Source of the DNA: Strigamia acuminata
Lineage: Eukaryota; Arthropoda; Chilopoda; Geophilomorpha; Linotaeniidae
Direction: 5' to 3'
Assembly: GCA_949358305.1 (NCBI GenBank)
Contig: OX442319.1
Coordinates: 13,702,001-13,766,000, forward strand
DNA length: 64,000 bases
Shown: positions 53,701 to 64,000 of the stretch, one piece after another
Layout: the number at the start of each line of letters is the position of its first letter
How positions within the stretch are numbered: the stretch's first letter is position 1
Made by a program: the position numbers and the translations under genes
Notes under the pieces: model-generated
Databases searched by the model: none
What the model saw: only the letters and a program-made list of their open reading frames with translations
Told to the model about the DNA's origin: nothing

Positions 53701-56700
53701 CTTTTTCCAGTGTGCCTGCAATAATAAAATAATACCTTTGATTTCTACGATGGTGTATGTAGAAACTGGAACCGGTATGCCGTTGTCAGCTTGACACACA
53801 TACGTGCCATCATCCTCCTTTTGAATATTGTAGAGAGATAGAGTGCCTGAAATACTTATCCATAAATTTCCTTTCTTTTTCAAATTTAACCAGCGACACT
53901 CCGTACCTGAATGCTGCGAATATCGCCCGTTCAGCAGACTTCCACCGTACTTTGCCCAGCTTACATCAGGTGGAGGGACACCGTCCGCATAGCAATGCAA
54001 GCTAAGGTTGGACCCGAGTTGCACGGCGTAGAAATTATCCGGCGAGACCACTAACTGCGGCGAGTGCGGTTTATGGTCGATTTCCGCCACCACGTTTAAG
54101 TGTATGAAATAATTGGAGTTGTGCTTTGCGTTTAAAGCCGTGTTTTCCATTGTGCACCGGTAAGTGCCTTCGTCTTCCCACGTCAGCGAAGGGATCTTAA
54201 AAACACCCTTCGAAAGTAACTGCACCCGGTCTGTAATCGGTAATAAGTTGTGTTTCATAATTATAAATCCACCCACAAATTCTGTGTTACAGCCAAAAAT
54301 TCTTCCCAACAATAAATTTCTTTATACTGTTTGATTATAACATGTGTTTTTACAAAATTTTAAGAAGTTTTCGTTAAAAGAAAATTTTTTTTTATATTGT
54401 TATAGCAAAAAGTCTGTAATCGGTAATATAAAATGTAGGTACATAAATTATTGTGTACGTAGTTACAGAAAATTTATTTTAAAACAATTCTTCTCTCTGC
54501 TTATAAGTTAAAATGTAATGGAATAATACCTGAAGGTCCGATGTGAGATCCATAAATATTTTCTATGCGAAGAATTCCTTCCGGGACGCTTCGAGGAGGA
54601 TTACATGGAATGAGAACTTCACTGCCCACTTGTTTGGTCAATGTGATGTTATTCCTTTGTGGAAATGGCTCCAGAACTAATAAAACATTTCAAGATGTTA
54701 CTATGAGATTTCTAATACCGGTAGTTTATTAACACTATATTGTATATTTTATTAGTTTTATTTGGCCTGTCAGTTTGAAAGATTATGTGCAAGGTTGTAT
54801 ACACCCTCTAAGGTGAGAAATGACCTGTCATACAATGCACAGCTGTGAGACTGTTCAAAGTTCAACCCACTGTCACATTAATAAATGAATTATCAGAGTT
54901 TAATCTTGCCATATAGGGCAATATGAATATTTCTGTCACACCCAAGCTGCATGAATAAAACACTTTATTATCGAAAGACATTTAACCTGCCCATGTGGTT
55001 TAAAAATACATAGAAATTATATTGCAATATATCGCAATGTATTTTTGAAATGCAAATTATAATGTACTTTTGCGGGCTATTGGTTTGCAAATAACAATAC
55101 ATTTTTTTCAACATATATTATGTAATGCGTTCCCATATAATTATTTGTCGAATAAATTTTCCCAAATTTTAGTAATAATCTTCAGAATATCAAGAAAACT
55201 CAAATTTCAGGGTAATACGTTGTACGTTATTCGGTTGTATGTAATTGTACTAAGTTTGTACAAGTTTACCACCAGTGGCGCTATATGCAACATGTCTGCG
55301 TAAAAAATTAAATGATTGTAATACCTGCGACTGAAATTTGGGCAATTTGGCTGCCTAGACGTAAGTTGCCGAGCACGGCAATACATTGGTAAGATCCTTC
55401 TAAACTTAAGAAAGTGGCGTCATCCAATTTGGATGAAAATGTGAGTTGGTTTCTGTCTAGGTGGATTCCATCTTTTTCGTCCGGTTGTAAAAATTGTCCG
55501 TTGAACTTCCATTGAATGTCTGTGGCGGGTTCCGTCCGGCAGTTCAACGCATGACTTGCGCCTAATAATAAGGCGGATTTGGGTTCATCGATGAAACTCA
55601 ATCCCTGATCTGTAAATTTGTTTTTATTTTAATTTTTAGGAAATTTATTTTTTGTTTTTTTATTCGGTGACTTGCCTTGCACTTCCAATAGAACCCAGGA
55701 ACTGTTCTGTACGTTTCTTCTCTCGACAAAGACACGACATTCGTATAATCCGAAATCGGTGTTGTGTACTTGGGTGATGTTGAGCGAAGCGCCGATAAGA
55801 AATAACCGTCCGCTGTATTCGTCGGAGATAATGGGCGGTTTGCCCTCCTGACGGAGAAATATGTGGTTTTCTTGACCCTTAATGGATGGAAATAAAAGAA
55901 ATTGTCAGAGTCGATGCAAAAATGTTTTTTTTTAGAGGAAAAAATTTATTTTGTATGCGTTTTTAGATGGAAAATGCATTTTATGTGCATTTTTTGATGG
56001 AGAAATTCATTTTATGTGCATTTTTAGATGAAAAATGCATTATATGTGCATTTTTAGATGGGAAGATTTACCATATATGCACTTGTAATAAAAAAATGCA
56101 ATTTTTTGATGAAAAAATGCAATTTTTTGATGAAAAAATGCAATTTTTTGATGAAAAAATGCAATTTTTTGATGAAAAAATGCAATTTTTGATTAAAAAA
56201 ATGCAATTTTTGATTTTAAAAATGCAATTTTTGATTTTAAAAATGCAATTTTTGATTTTAAAAATGCAATTTTTGATTTTAAAAATGCAATTTTTGATTT
56301 TAAAAATGCAATTTTTGATGAAAAAATGCAATTTTAGTAACATTAATGCATTTCTAGACACATACCTGTTTGTACCAATGGACAGTATAAGGATATACAA
56401 GTCCACCAGGAAAATCCAAATCACATCGAAGTAATGTAGCTCCACCGATAACTGAAGAAACAATTTCAACAGAAGCCGCTGAAACTTAAAAAGTAACATC
56501 ATTTAAAAAAAAAGAGTAACAAAACCAAAAATTAAAATTTCAATAATAAAAAAAAATACCGGTAAGAAATAAAAAAAAAAATTTAAATCGAAAATTATTT
56601 CAAAGAAAAAAATATTTTTAAAATTTTCATACTATGAAAAAATAAAAAGTTTATTTTTTGTTTTTTAAAAAAATAAAATGTATAAAATATAAAATATATA

Positions 56701-56805
56701 AAAAATAAAATAAAAATAAAAATAAAACTCACCAGCAAATGTGAATATGTGACAAACCAATAAAACATTCAAAAAACAAGCCCAACTCTCCAGCAACAAC
56801 TGCAT
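50792..56805 (-). CDS. ihog/CDON: Ihog/Boi/CDON-family Hedgehog co-receptor
   Basis: Thirteen exons on the minus strand give 901 aa: 56733-56805, 56366-56478, 55676-55877, 55325-55609, 54530-54676, 53907-54230, 53736-53846, 53195-53353, 52677-52955, 52228-52616, 51322-51541, 50944-51257 and 50792-50881. All phases agree. The protein has a signal peptide (MQLLLESWACFLNVLLV), five Ig domains, two FN3 domains, one membrane span (MAIGAVLGSVIIVLLVSMVY) and a cytosolic tail of about 80 residues. The FN3 blocks are diagnostic: LSDESVMVRWEVPENNG and YRFRIAAVYSNNDN match Ihog/Boi, and GFFVYY...TYEIKMQCFNEAGTSDFS matches the Hedgehog-binding FN3 of CDON/BOC. Known members bind Hedgehog at the cell surface and work with Patched. 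The first Ig is unusual (LRCDLDFPGG, SASLNITQ-like), recalling the Igsf9/Turtle first Ig. The third intron begins with GC instead of GT. Confidence 0.93.
52985..53190. repeat. 31-bp minisatellite in a co-receptor intron
   Basis: Six copies of ACTAATTTTTCAGTCTAAAA plus TTGGTTGATCA lie between the two exons of the fifth Ig domain. It fills most of that intron. Confidence 0.9.
55940..56340. repeat. TGCATTTT and TGCAATTTTT tandem arrays in intron 2
   Basis: Two related arrays lie between exons 2 and 3 of the co-receptor: units with GAAAAATGCATTTTATGTGC, then 20-22-bp units AAAATGCAATTTTTTGATG and AAAATGCAATTTTTGATTTT. Open frames through them are periodic artefacts. Confidence 0.9.
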
Positions 56806-58630
56806 TCCAGATGCATTTATAAAATTCAATCAGTTAATAATAATAAAAACCATCAAAAAATGCCTCATTCCACGTTCTCTCTATCTCCAACAACGAAAAA
56901 AAAACTTCTCCGAACTGCCATTCATAACCGACGCAACATTTTTCCAATTTCTTCAAACAATTCCAACTTAAAATACAAAATAAAAATAAAAACAATTAAA
57001 AAACCAAAAGAAACCACATCTCAATCATCACCAATAACAACAACAACCATTTCCGTACCCACTCACACGTGCATCGAATTAAACGTGGATAAACGAGTGC
57101 CACAAGTGTCCCACACAAAGTTCCTTATCGATCCCGAGTCGTCGCGGCCATCTTGGAAGACAAAGTGAAGAATTTGGTCGAGTTCAACCTGCGAGGGGGA
57201 AAACTCGAGGACCCCACAAAAGAATTTGCTTTTCTTTTTTCTTTTCAGCGGTTAAGAGCGAAAATTTAATGACACAGAGACATTTAGGGAGCAAAACTGG
57301 ATTTTTTTTATTTTTCTGGTTTAATCTTTTATTTTTTTCCTTTTTAATTTTTATTACTTTGAAATAAATATAATTTTCGTTGTTGAATTTGATATTATTA
57401 TTGTCACACAATATCTGTGGTTGTAAAATTACAGGTGTCACATTTCTTTGTTTCTTCAACGGTGAAAAATATTACGACCACACACGAGGTTGTGTAAATA
57501 TAAAGTGGAAATATTTGGTGTAAAAATGGGGTTTAAAATGCTGGGTTTGGTGGAAAAGCGGAATTTGTCGAGTGCGGGAAAAGGTTTTATTGCGAGCGGC
57601 GAAGGAGGCGTCGCGTGCGGCCGGCCGATTTGTGATTATCGGGGTGTTTGTTAGGCCGGGTAGAAATGTTTTAAAAGTGATTTTTATTTTAATTTTAATT
57701 TTAATTTTTTTTTTGTGGGTTGGTTTTGGTCACAATACGTGACTTGGCATGTTTTGGTGTTGTTTGGAGGTGATGGGGATTTGTGATTGGCTGATGACGT
57801 TGTTCACACGAGAATGAAAGATGAGGTTTTCTTTTGGTTTTGGTTTGGACACATTCAGAGGTGATTGTCGATGTGTCATAGTATGTGTTTATGTTTAATA
57901 TAAGTATATTTTAAGAAGAAAATGCAATATTGCACAAAATAAATTCATTTTAGAGTTAAAAAAAATTATTTTTGCTCAAATAAATCTATTTTGCACCAAA
58001 AAATTGATTTGTGCATAAAATAATTGATTTTTGCACGCAAAAATACAAAATCAATGCATTTTCCATCAAAAATGCAAAATCAATGCATTTTGCACCAAAA
58101 AAATACAAAATAATGCATTTTCCATCAACAAAGGCAAAATAAATGAATTTTTTCATCCAAAGAATTTCAAAATAAATAAAAGAACTCCGTGTTTATCCCT
58201 AAATGCCCATTCTTTCTTTCGAAAATAGACCGAAAATGCAAAAATTACACCGAACTCTTTTCCCGCATCAAATCCCTATTTGGCGCTTTTTAACTTTCTT
58301 CTTTCAATGCACCTCACAAACCCGCCAACAGACGGGATCATCAAACCACTTAAACACTAAAAAGCGTGTGCACTTTCGTGAGCTTAGGCGGAACCCTTTT
58401 CTATCTATCCACCAACCTCAGCACGTATACATCCGCGCCAGTGAACCAGCTGCATCTACCGAACTTCACACAACCGCGAGGAAACAAAATCAATCGCATC
58501 TTTCCATTTATTTGCACATTATTCTTCATTCCAAACGTAAATAATCGGCGAATATTCATTCACGCGTCGCCGGTTAAAGTCTAAACACTCATCCACGCGG
58601 ATGCGCGTGTAATTTCTCTTTACATCTCTC
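56806..58630. other. Intergenic, between co-receptor and Myb-like gene
   Basis: The genes are divergent. This gap holds the co-receptor 5' region (GC-rich stretch around 57540-57660) and a TGCATTTT-type array (about 57920-58160). No other gene is recognised; open frames at 56860-57168 and 58203-58544 lack domains. Confidence 0.4.
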
Positions 58631-60837
58631 ATGGCTCCTGCGAAAAGAAGGAGACTGTCAAACGTGCGCCACCAATGGAGACCGGAAGAACGACTCGGAT
58701 TGCTCAGGTTCATGGTTGCGGGCAAAGTGAATGGGGTTTTTGAGGTAATTTTTAAATGGTTATTAAAATATAGACTGATTTTTTAATATTTTTTTTTATA
58801 GAAACCGAACGCGGTGGAATTTTATCGGGAGTTTCTTAAGAAGAATCCGATAGCAGATATTACGGGGAAGATAATGAAAGATCAAGTGCGGAGTATGAGG
58901 ATGAAGTATTCGAATGCGGTTGCTTGGCTGAGAGAGAGCGGGGAAGGATTGCTGGCAGATGGGACAATGGATGCGCGCGGCGCTAGAGGTATAAGTATAA
59001 GCAGGTGGCGCATATAAGTGGTTGCGGAGGCGTAGGTCAATGGGCGCGTGTGCAGTTGGGTTGATTAGCTGGGATGCTCGATTTCACACGATTCTGAGTG
59101 TTTTTGGACTGTTTTAGCCCGATTTCACACGATTTTTGCCGTTTTCAGACTGTTTTAATCAGATTTCAAGCGGTTTTAACCGATTTTAAATTATTTTAAG
59201 TTGGTTTCACACGATTTTCACCGTTTTTTAAATAAGATTTTGCACGATGTTTATAGGTTTAGTTTTATAAAACGAGGCATTATTCGACTAATGTTTGTAA
59301 TTTTTTTTTGTAATGTTTTTTGCTATATTTTTTTTATTTATCTATAAACATGATGAAAATCTGAACTAGAACTGTGGAAATTACGTAAAATTTAGTTTAA
59401 ATATTGTGAAAAAAGTGAAAAATCGCGTGAAATCTTGTTCAAACAGAATGAATATGGTTAAATTGGTGCAAAATCTAGTTTAAAAAGCGACAAAATGATT
59501 AAAACTGAGCAAAATCTTGTTTTAAAAGGTTAAAAATCGAGAAATAAATCGAAATTTTACTCGTTGGATATTTCTATTTTTTGTTGAAGGCGAAATTTTA
59601 AGCAGGATTAAATATGGGTGAAATAAATTCATTTTTAGCTAAAAAAACATTTCACGCAAAAAAACATTTTCTAGTAATGTAATGCATTTACCTCACAAAA
59701 ATAACGCAATTTTGACAAAATTAATGTATTTACCGTACCGCCCCGTTCAATAAAGCGCCGGCTCCGTTTTAGCGCCGGGCAGTCATCGGCGGTTCACTAA
59801 ATTAGCGCCGGCCCCGAATAAGCGTCGGGACCCCAAAAATCACCGATTTTATGTAAAAAATTGGTGATTTTGGCCAAAAAATCGCCATTTTTTGTGCAAA
59901 ATTGGCGAATTTTCGGTTATGCGCCGGGTTCAATTTAGCGCCGGGTTTCAAATAGGCGCCGGGAAAGCGGCTGAAAAAAAACAATTAAACGCCCGGGCGT
60001 TTAAACGGGGCGGTACGGTACCTCATAAAAATAACGCATTTTTGACAAAATTAATGCATTTTTGACAAAATTAATGCATTTTTGACAAAATTAATGCATT
60101 TTTGACAAAATTAATGCATTTTTGACAAAATTAATGCATTATTGACAAAATTAATGCATTTTTGACAAAATTAATGCATTTTTGACAAAATTAATGCATT
60201 TTTGACAAAATTAATGCATTTTTCGACAGAGGCAAGCATTTTTATCTGAAAAAAATGCAATTTTGTAAGATATTTGGACAATTCAGTTATTTTTTCATTG
60301 ATTTTAATGTTTTTTTTATTTTTATTTATAATTTTAGAGTACATCGAACAAAAATTGTGCATCAATTTCGATTTATTGCACGAAATATTTCACGACACGA
60401 CGAGCGTGGTCATTCCCGAAGCCATTTTGGATGCCGGATTACCGAACTCTATCATCTCTGAAGACGAGGACAATATTGTAAATTTTACGTCTCACGTCAA
60501 GATGGCGAGACAAAATCGCAAGCGAGGCGCAGTTCGCGGAGCGCGGGAAACCGTAACGGAAGAACCGGACGGATTTCCGAGACCGACGTCGCCGAGCGCG
60601 AGATTCGGCGAGACCGAAGAAATGCGCATCCGCTTGGAGGAGCGCCGTTTGGAGTGGGAGATCGAAAAGAGCCGACAGGAAGATAAAAGAAGCCGTGCCA
60701 CGAGACAGTTCGAGATGGAGAAGGAAAAGATGAAGCTGGATTTGCAACGGGAACAGCAAGCGCACGAACTCAAAGTGATGGAAATGAAACAGAAACACGA
60801 ACTGGAACTTGCGAGAATCAAGGCCAATATTAGTTAA
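58631..60837 (+). CDS. Myb/SANT-like DNA-binding protein with coiled-coil tail
   Basis: The exons are 58631-58744, 58802-58988 and 60338-60837, giving 266 aa with consistent phases (0 and 1). A basic start (MAPAKRRRLSNVRHQWRPEE) leads into a Myb/SANT-like fold over exons 1-2: WRPEERLGLLRFMVAGK, FYREFLKKNP, DQVRSMRMKYSNAVAWL, with the tryptophans and hydrophobics spaced as three helices. The C-terminal 100 residues are a charged coiled coil (RLEERRLEWEIEKSRQEDKR, then MKQKHELELARIKANIS). The layout, N-terminal DNA binding with a C-terminal oligomerisation helix, is common in transcription regulators and in domesticated transposon proteins. The second intron (1.35 kb) is filled by a minisatellite and a MITE. 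I do not recognise the specific gene. Confidence 0.75.
59733..60018. mobile_element. GC-rich MITE inside an AT minisatellite
   Basis: Inverted ends CCGTACCGCCCCGTTCAA and TTTAAACGGGGCGGTACGG are flanked by TA (59731-59732 and 60019-60020). The inside repeats GCGCCGG(G) in both orientations. It has inserted into the TTTTTGACAAAATTAATGCA array, which continues on both sides. Confidence 0.8.
60040..60240. repeat. 20-bp minisatellite (TTTTTGACAAAATTAATGCA)
   Basis: Ten near-perfect copies lie in intron 2 of the Myb-like gene. One further copy lies left of the MITE at about 59690-59730, showing that the MITE split the array. Confidence 0.92.
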
Positions 60838-61150
60838 TGATGAGATTATTTTCGCTTGTTTTCAATAAAAATTAAATCATTATTGTGTGTTGGGGTCCAA
60901 TTGGTCTCATTTTTATCCAATAAATTGACCAACAATGGTAGAAATGTTGATTTTGTCAATTAAGTGGTGTTAGTGTTTTGTTTATTTTACCACCAGATGG
61001 AAGCACATCTGCATGACGTTTAACTCAGAAGTTGGCGCCATTTGTAGCTTTTCAGGTCCTCTCGTTTCTATGTTTTCGAGTAGATTACAGGCTTTGTACG
61101 TTTTGAATGTTTTTAGAGAAGTTGGTAATAATTTGAACTTTTTATTCCAG

Positions 61151-61260
61151 ATGGTTAACCAAAGAAGAAAAGTTGTTTCAAGGACTTGTTTGTTGCTAAT
61201 CGGATTGTCGTCATCTACGGTGTTCAGTTGGTTCCAAACATTTGCTGGACATAAAATAAA
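61151..61260 (+). CDS. Possible first coding exon of an unknown gene
   Basis: The frame starts MVNQRRKVVSRTCLLLIGLS directly after a splice-acceptor-like TTTATTCCAG and ends HKIK at a strong GTAAGT donor (61261). A basic N-terminus plus a hydrophobic stretch (TCLLLIGLSSSTVFSWF) suggests a signal anchor or mitochondrial presequence. No downstream exon was identified in the remaining sequence. Confidence 0.4.
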
Positions 61261-62630
61261 GTAAGTAAAAATTACTTGGTGAAGATTTGTGACTTTTGTG
61301 AATGGTTTACAAGTGATATTACTAGTAAAGTAGACTGTCGATTATCTGAACGAATTTGGAATTTTTTTTTCAAATTAAGAGCCAGATGATTATTTTTGTT
61401 GGAATTTAGGTATGAAATTTGAGTTTTCTTGATATTTTGAAGGGTATTACTAAAATTTGGGTCAATTAGTAGACTTTTAGGCCAATTTCCTACATTTGAG
61501 ACATCTAAAAAAGCTTTACAAAAAACAATTTTCTAAATTTTTCATTTTTACTTCCTGTCATTCATTTTGCAACGTATTTTCGCTAAAATGTATTTTCTTT
61601 TTCATTGATTTGAAGTTCTGATCAAAATTCTAGTGCCATCTTTTCCCACTAGACAGAGAAGAACCGATTTGAAGTAGATAAATAATTATTTCATGTGCGC
61701 ATCTTCGCGCGTATTGTCGCCATCTTTGATTCCAGCAAGAATGTTCACTCGTGTCTCGCTCATTCTTTTTCTGATCGCGAGGTTTGCTTCGAATTGATAA
61801 ATTCCGATGTAAAAATGAGCGAGTATGGGTGAACATTTTCAATTTATTTCTTGGAAAATTCGAATTTTATCTCCGCTTTGGTTTTCACATTGTTCTTCTC
61901 CTTATTTCTGATTTTTTTCCATAATTTGTGCATGCTTCTTTTCATTTGGTCTTAAATTTTTGTTGCCATTCATTTGGCTGTAAATGGTCTTACAAATGAT
62001 TGGGATGATTTGCTGCAACCTCCATTTTGATTGTATTTGTCCATGAACTTTATTTTTGTGCCAAATTTTGTAAATTTGGTTTCTAACTATTTGCACTACT
62101 TGATATTTATTATTCACTTGTGGAGCTGGTCTCTCTGAGATTAGTCCTACATTGCTGCTTTTTAGACTACCAATTGGACTACCAATTGTATTGACAATCA
62201 TTGTTAATGCAGCCTGTCTAACAACTGTCCTAGGAACCTATCTGCAGATAGGTTCCTAGAACAGTTGGGTTTGAGAGTGTGAATTAGGAAACAAATTTTA
62301 ATTCCTCACATTGTTCATGTAAACCCGTCATTAGAAAATCGCCAAACCGCTTTGACCTAATGTTTGAAAAAAATTTACTGAAGTCGAACTTCTTTCAACA
62401 AATTCCAGATGAAAGATTGATGCAGATACAATGTAGGTTCCTAGAAGACTCACCTAGTAGGGGAAGCTTGTATTAAAAGGGGTCTGCCCACTGGAAGAGA
62501 ATCCCGGTTAGTTTTGCGTAATCCCCCGTAGATGTCTTTTTTTTTAACCAATCGTCGTAATAATCGTTTCGAGTTATTAGACCAAGTTCAGCACAGATTT
62601 ATTCGGGATTGGCGTGAGTGGTACATGAGT
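61261..62630. other. No gene recognised; one hairpin palindrome
   Basis: AT-rich sequence. At 62223-62266 AACTGTCCTAGGAACCTATC and its complement form a 44-bp palindrome centred on CTGCAG. The open frame at 61902-62201 (minus, 99 codons) has no known domain. Confidence 0.4.
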
Positions 62631-62633
62631 TTG

Positions 62634-63015
62634 ACAAAGTTAAAATGACACGAGTTAGACAAAGTTAAAATGACACGAGTTAGACAAAGTTAAAATGACA
62701 CGAGTTAGACAAAGTTAAAATGACACGAGTTAGACAAAGTTAAAATGACACGAGTTAGACAAAGTTAAAATGACACGAGTTAGACAAAGTTAAAATGACA
62801 CGAGTTAGACAAAGTTAAAATGACACGAGTTAGACAAAGTTAAAATGACACGAGTTAGACAAAGTTAAAATGACACGAGTTAGACAAAGTTAAATTGACA
62901 CGAGATTGACAAAGTTAAAATGACACGAGTTAGACAAAGTTAAAATGACACGAGTTAGACAAAGTTAAAATGACACGAGTTAAATTGACACGAGTTAAAT
63001 TGACACGAGTTAAAT
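62634..63015. repeat. 25-bp satellite (AAAATGACACGAGTTAGACAAAGTT)
   Basis: About 14 near-identical copies of the unit GACACGAGTTAGACAAAGTT plus AAAAT are present, with shortened variants at the right end. The same unit returns at 63868-63985. Confidence 0.95.
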
Positions 63016-63018
63016 TGA

Positions 63019-63190
63019 AGTCCATTCATTTCGTCGCCATTCATTTCGTCGCCCCCGTACTTTTTTTTAATAAAGGCTGTGTTGAAAATTTTTTTTTCAT
63101 TTCGTCGCCCTTATTTCATCAACATATCATTTCGTCGCCCTTTCATTTCGTCGCCCTATCATTTCGTCGCCATATCATTTCGTCGCCATG
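63019..63190. repeat. CATTTCGTCGCC motif cluster, left
   Basis: At least eight copies of ATTTCGTCGCC, mostly separated by only a few bases, form the inner left border of the composite array. Confidence 0.9.
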
Positions 63191-63195
63191 TCATT

Positions 63196-63650
63196 GTTGT
63201 GGCATTTCGCTAACTTGTGGCCAAATTCTGGCAAACTTGAGGCCAAATTCTGGCAAACTTGTGGCCAAATTCTGGCAAACTTGTGGACAAAATGTGGCCA
63301 AATTCTGGCCAACTTGTGGACAAAATGTGGCCAAATTCTGGCCAACTTGTGGCCAAATTCTGGCAAACTTGTGGCAACATTGAGGCCAAATTGTGGCAAA
63401 ATTGTAGCCAAATTGTGGACAAGATGTGGCCAAATTCTGGCAAACTTGTGGCCAAATTCTGGCAAACTTGTGGCCAAATTCTGGCAAACTTGTGGCCAAA
63501 TTCTGGCCAAATTCTGACCAAATTGTGGCAACATTGAGGCCAAATTGTGACAAAATTGTAGCCAAATTGTGGCAAAATTGTAGCCAAATTGTGGCAATAT
63601 TGAGGCCAAATTGTGACAAAATTGTAGCCAAATTGTGGCAAATGTTTCGG
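63196..63650. repeat. 22-bp satellite (GGCCAAATTCTGGCAAACTTGT)
   Basis: About 20 copies of GTGGCCAAATTCTGGCAAAC-type units and TTGTGGCAAAATTGTAGCC variants are present. All long frames here, on both strands, are periodic. Confidence 0.95.
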
Positions 63651-63654
63651 TTAC

Positions 63655-63860
63655 TTAGGCGTATCATTTCGTCGCCCTTCATTTCGTCGCCGTGTCATTT
63701 CGTCGCCCTTCTGTTCGGTTTGGGTTGTTTTGGTTGTTCAACCGTATCATTTCGTCGCCCTTCATTTCGTCGCCCTTTTTACGTTTTGGGTGTCATTTCG
63801 TCGCCAAAAACGGCGACGAAATGACACGGCGACGAAATGAAGGGCGACGAAATGAAGAAA
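63655..63860. repeat. CATTTCGTCGCC motif cluster, right, with inversion
   Basis: ATTTCGTCGCC copies to about 63805 are followed by inverted GGCGACGAAATGA copies to 63855, so the cluster ends in a hairpin. Confidence 0.9.
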
Positions 63861-63867
63861 CCCCGTT

Positions 63868-63985
63868 AAATTGACACGAGTTAGACAAAGTTAAAATGAC
63901 ACGAGTTAGACAAAGTTAAATTGACACGAGTTAGACAAAGTTAAATTGACACGAGTTAGACAAAGTAAAAATGACACATCAGTTT
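63868..63985. repeat. 25-bp satellite, second block
   Basis: Four or five copies of the GACACGAGTTAGACAAAGTT unit in the same orientation as 62634-63015 close the composite structure near the window end. Confidence 0.92.
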
Positions 63986-64000
63986 TTAAATAATAAAATT

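Noticed and set aside
55967-56502. Open frames of about 150 codons on both strands with MQFLI/NCIFK repeats
   Set aside because: Translation of the TGCAATTTTT intron array.
55676-56805. Separate Turtle/Igsf9 gene next to the co-receptor
   Set aside because: The exon phases join cleanly into the following Ig exon, there is one signal peptide, and no stop or second start separates them.
61902-62201. Minus-strand 99-codon open frame
   Set aside because: AT-rich, no domain, no splice signals or neighbour link; cannot be told from chance.
62634-63650. Possible CRISPR-like array
   Set aside because: Repeats are head-to-tail with no unique spacers, and the surroundings are eukaryotic spliced genes.
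63175-63682. Six long open frames (up to 163 codons) with WPNSGKLVAK or FARIWPQVCQ repeats
   Set aside because: The 22-bp satellite period gives stop-free frames on both strands; no non-repetitive sequence inside.

Overview
The window looks like nuclear DNA of an invertebrate animal, most likely an arthropod. The evidence is spliced genes with GT-AG introns whose phases I could check, an Ihog/Boi/CDON-type Hedgehog co-receptor, DEG/ENaC channel exons, two young Ty3/gypsy LTR retrotransposons, many MITE-like elements and AT-rich introns full of short tandem repeats. I cannot name the species.

Layout. 0-2.2 kb: a TA-flanked MITE and a hAT-like element with a second terminal-inverted-repeat element nested in it. 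2.2-5.7 kb: an 8-finger C2H2 protein gene (minus) head-to-head with an EndoG-like gene (plus). 5.7-8.4 kb: minisatellite, an ambiguous open exon and a DEG/ENaC relic. 8.4-16.9 kb: Ty3/gypsy element 1 (plus) with 573-bp LTRs, GTAT target duplication, and gag and pol joined by a GGGAAAC shift site at the gag stop. 17.0-18.6 kb: a second EndoG-like gene (minus) with the same exon design as the first. 18.9-35.6 kb: a glyoxylate/hydroxypyruvate reductase (GRHPR) gene (minus) broken twice, once by Ty3/gypsy element 2 (14.4 kb, three long ORFs, 676-bp LTRs) inside coding sequence and once by a 991-bp near-perfect palindrome exactly at the exon 1 donor. 35.7-41.0 kb: a tandem pair of NNMT/PNMT-family methyltransferase genes (minus). 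41.0-44.9 kb: mostly non-coding, with a hAT MITE. 44.9-48.5 kb: DEG/ENaC exons (plus) in which TM2 of one channel unit and TM1 of the next share one uninterrupted reading frame. 49.8-50.5 kb: a Ty3/gypsy relic. 50.8-56.8 kb: the Hedgehog co-receptor gene (minus, 13 exons, 901 aa, five Ig and two FN3 domains). 58.6-60.8 kb: a Myb/SANT-like gene (plus) with a coiled-coil tail. 61.2 kb: a possible first exon of a gene that continues to the right. 62.6-64.0 kb: mirror-arranged satellite arrays.

For the multi-exon genes I checked splice sites and phases by hand: EndoG-like 1 and 2, GRHPR, both methyltransferases, the co-receptor and the Myb-like gene all give continuous frames (GRHPR after discounting its insertions). 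The least ordinary items are the fused DEG/ENaC frame, the non-env third ORF of element 2 with CXXCXGXG motifs, the excess of TTGCGCAA-type palindromes in element 2, the catalytic-motif-less EndoG pair, and the palindrome with tRNA-like promoter boxes sitting on a host splice site.
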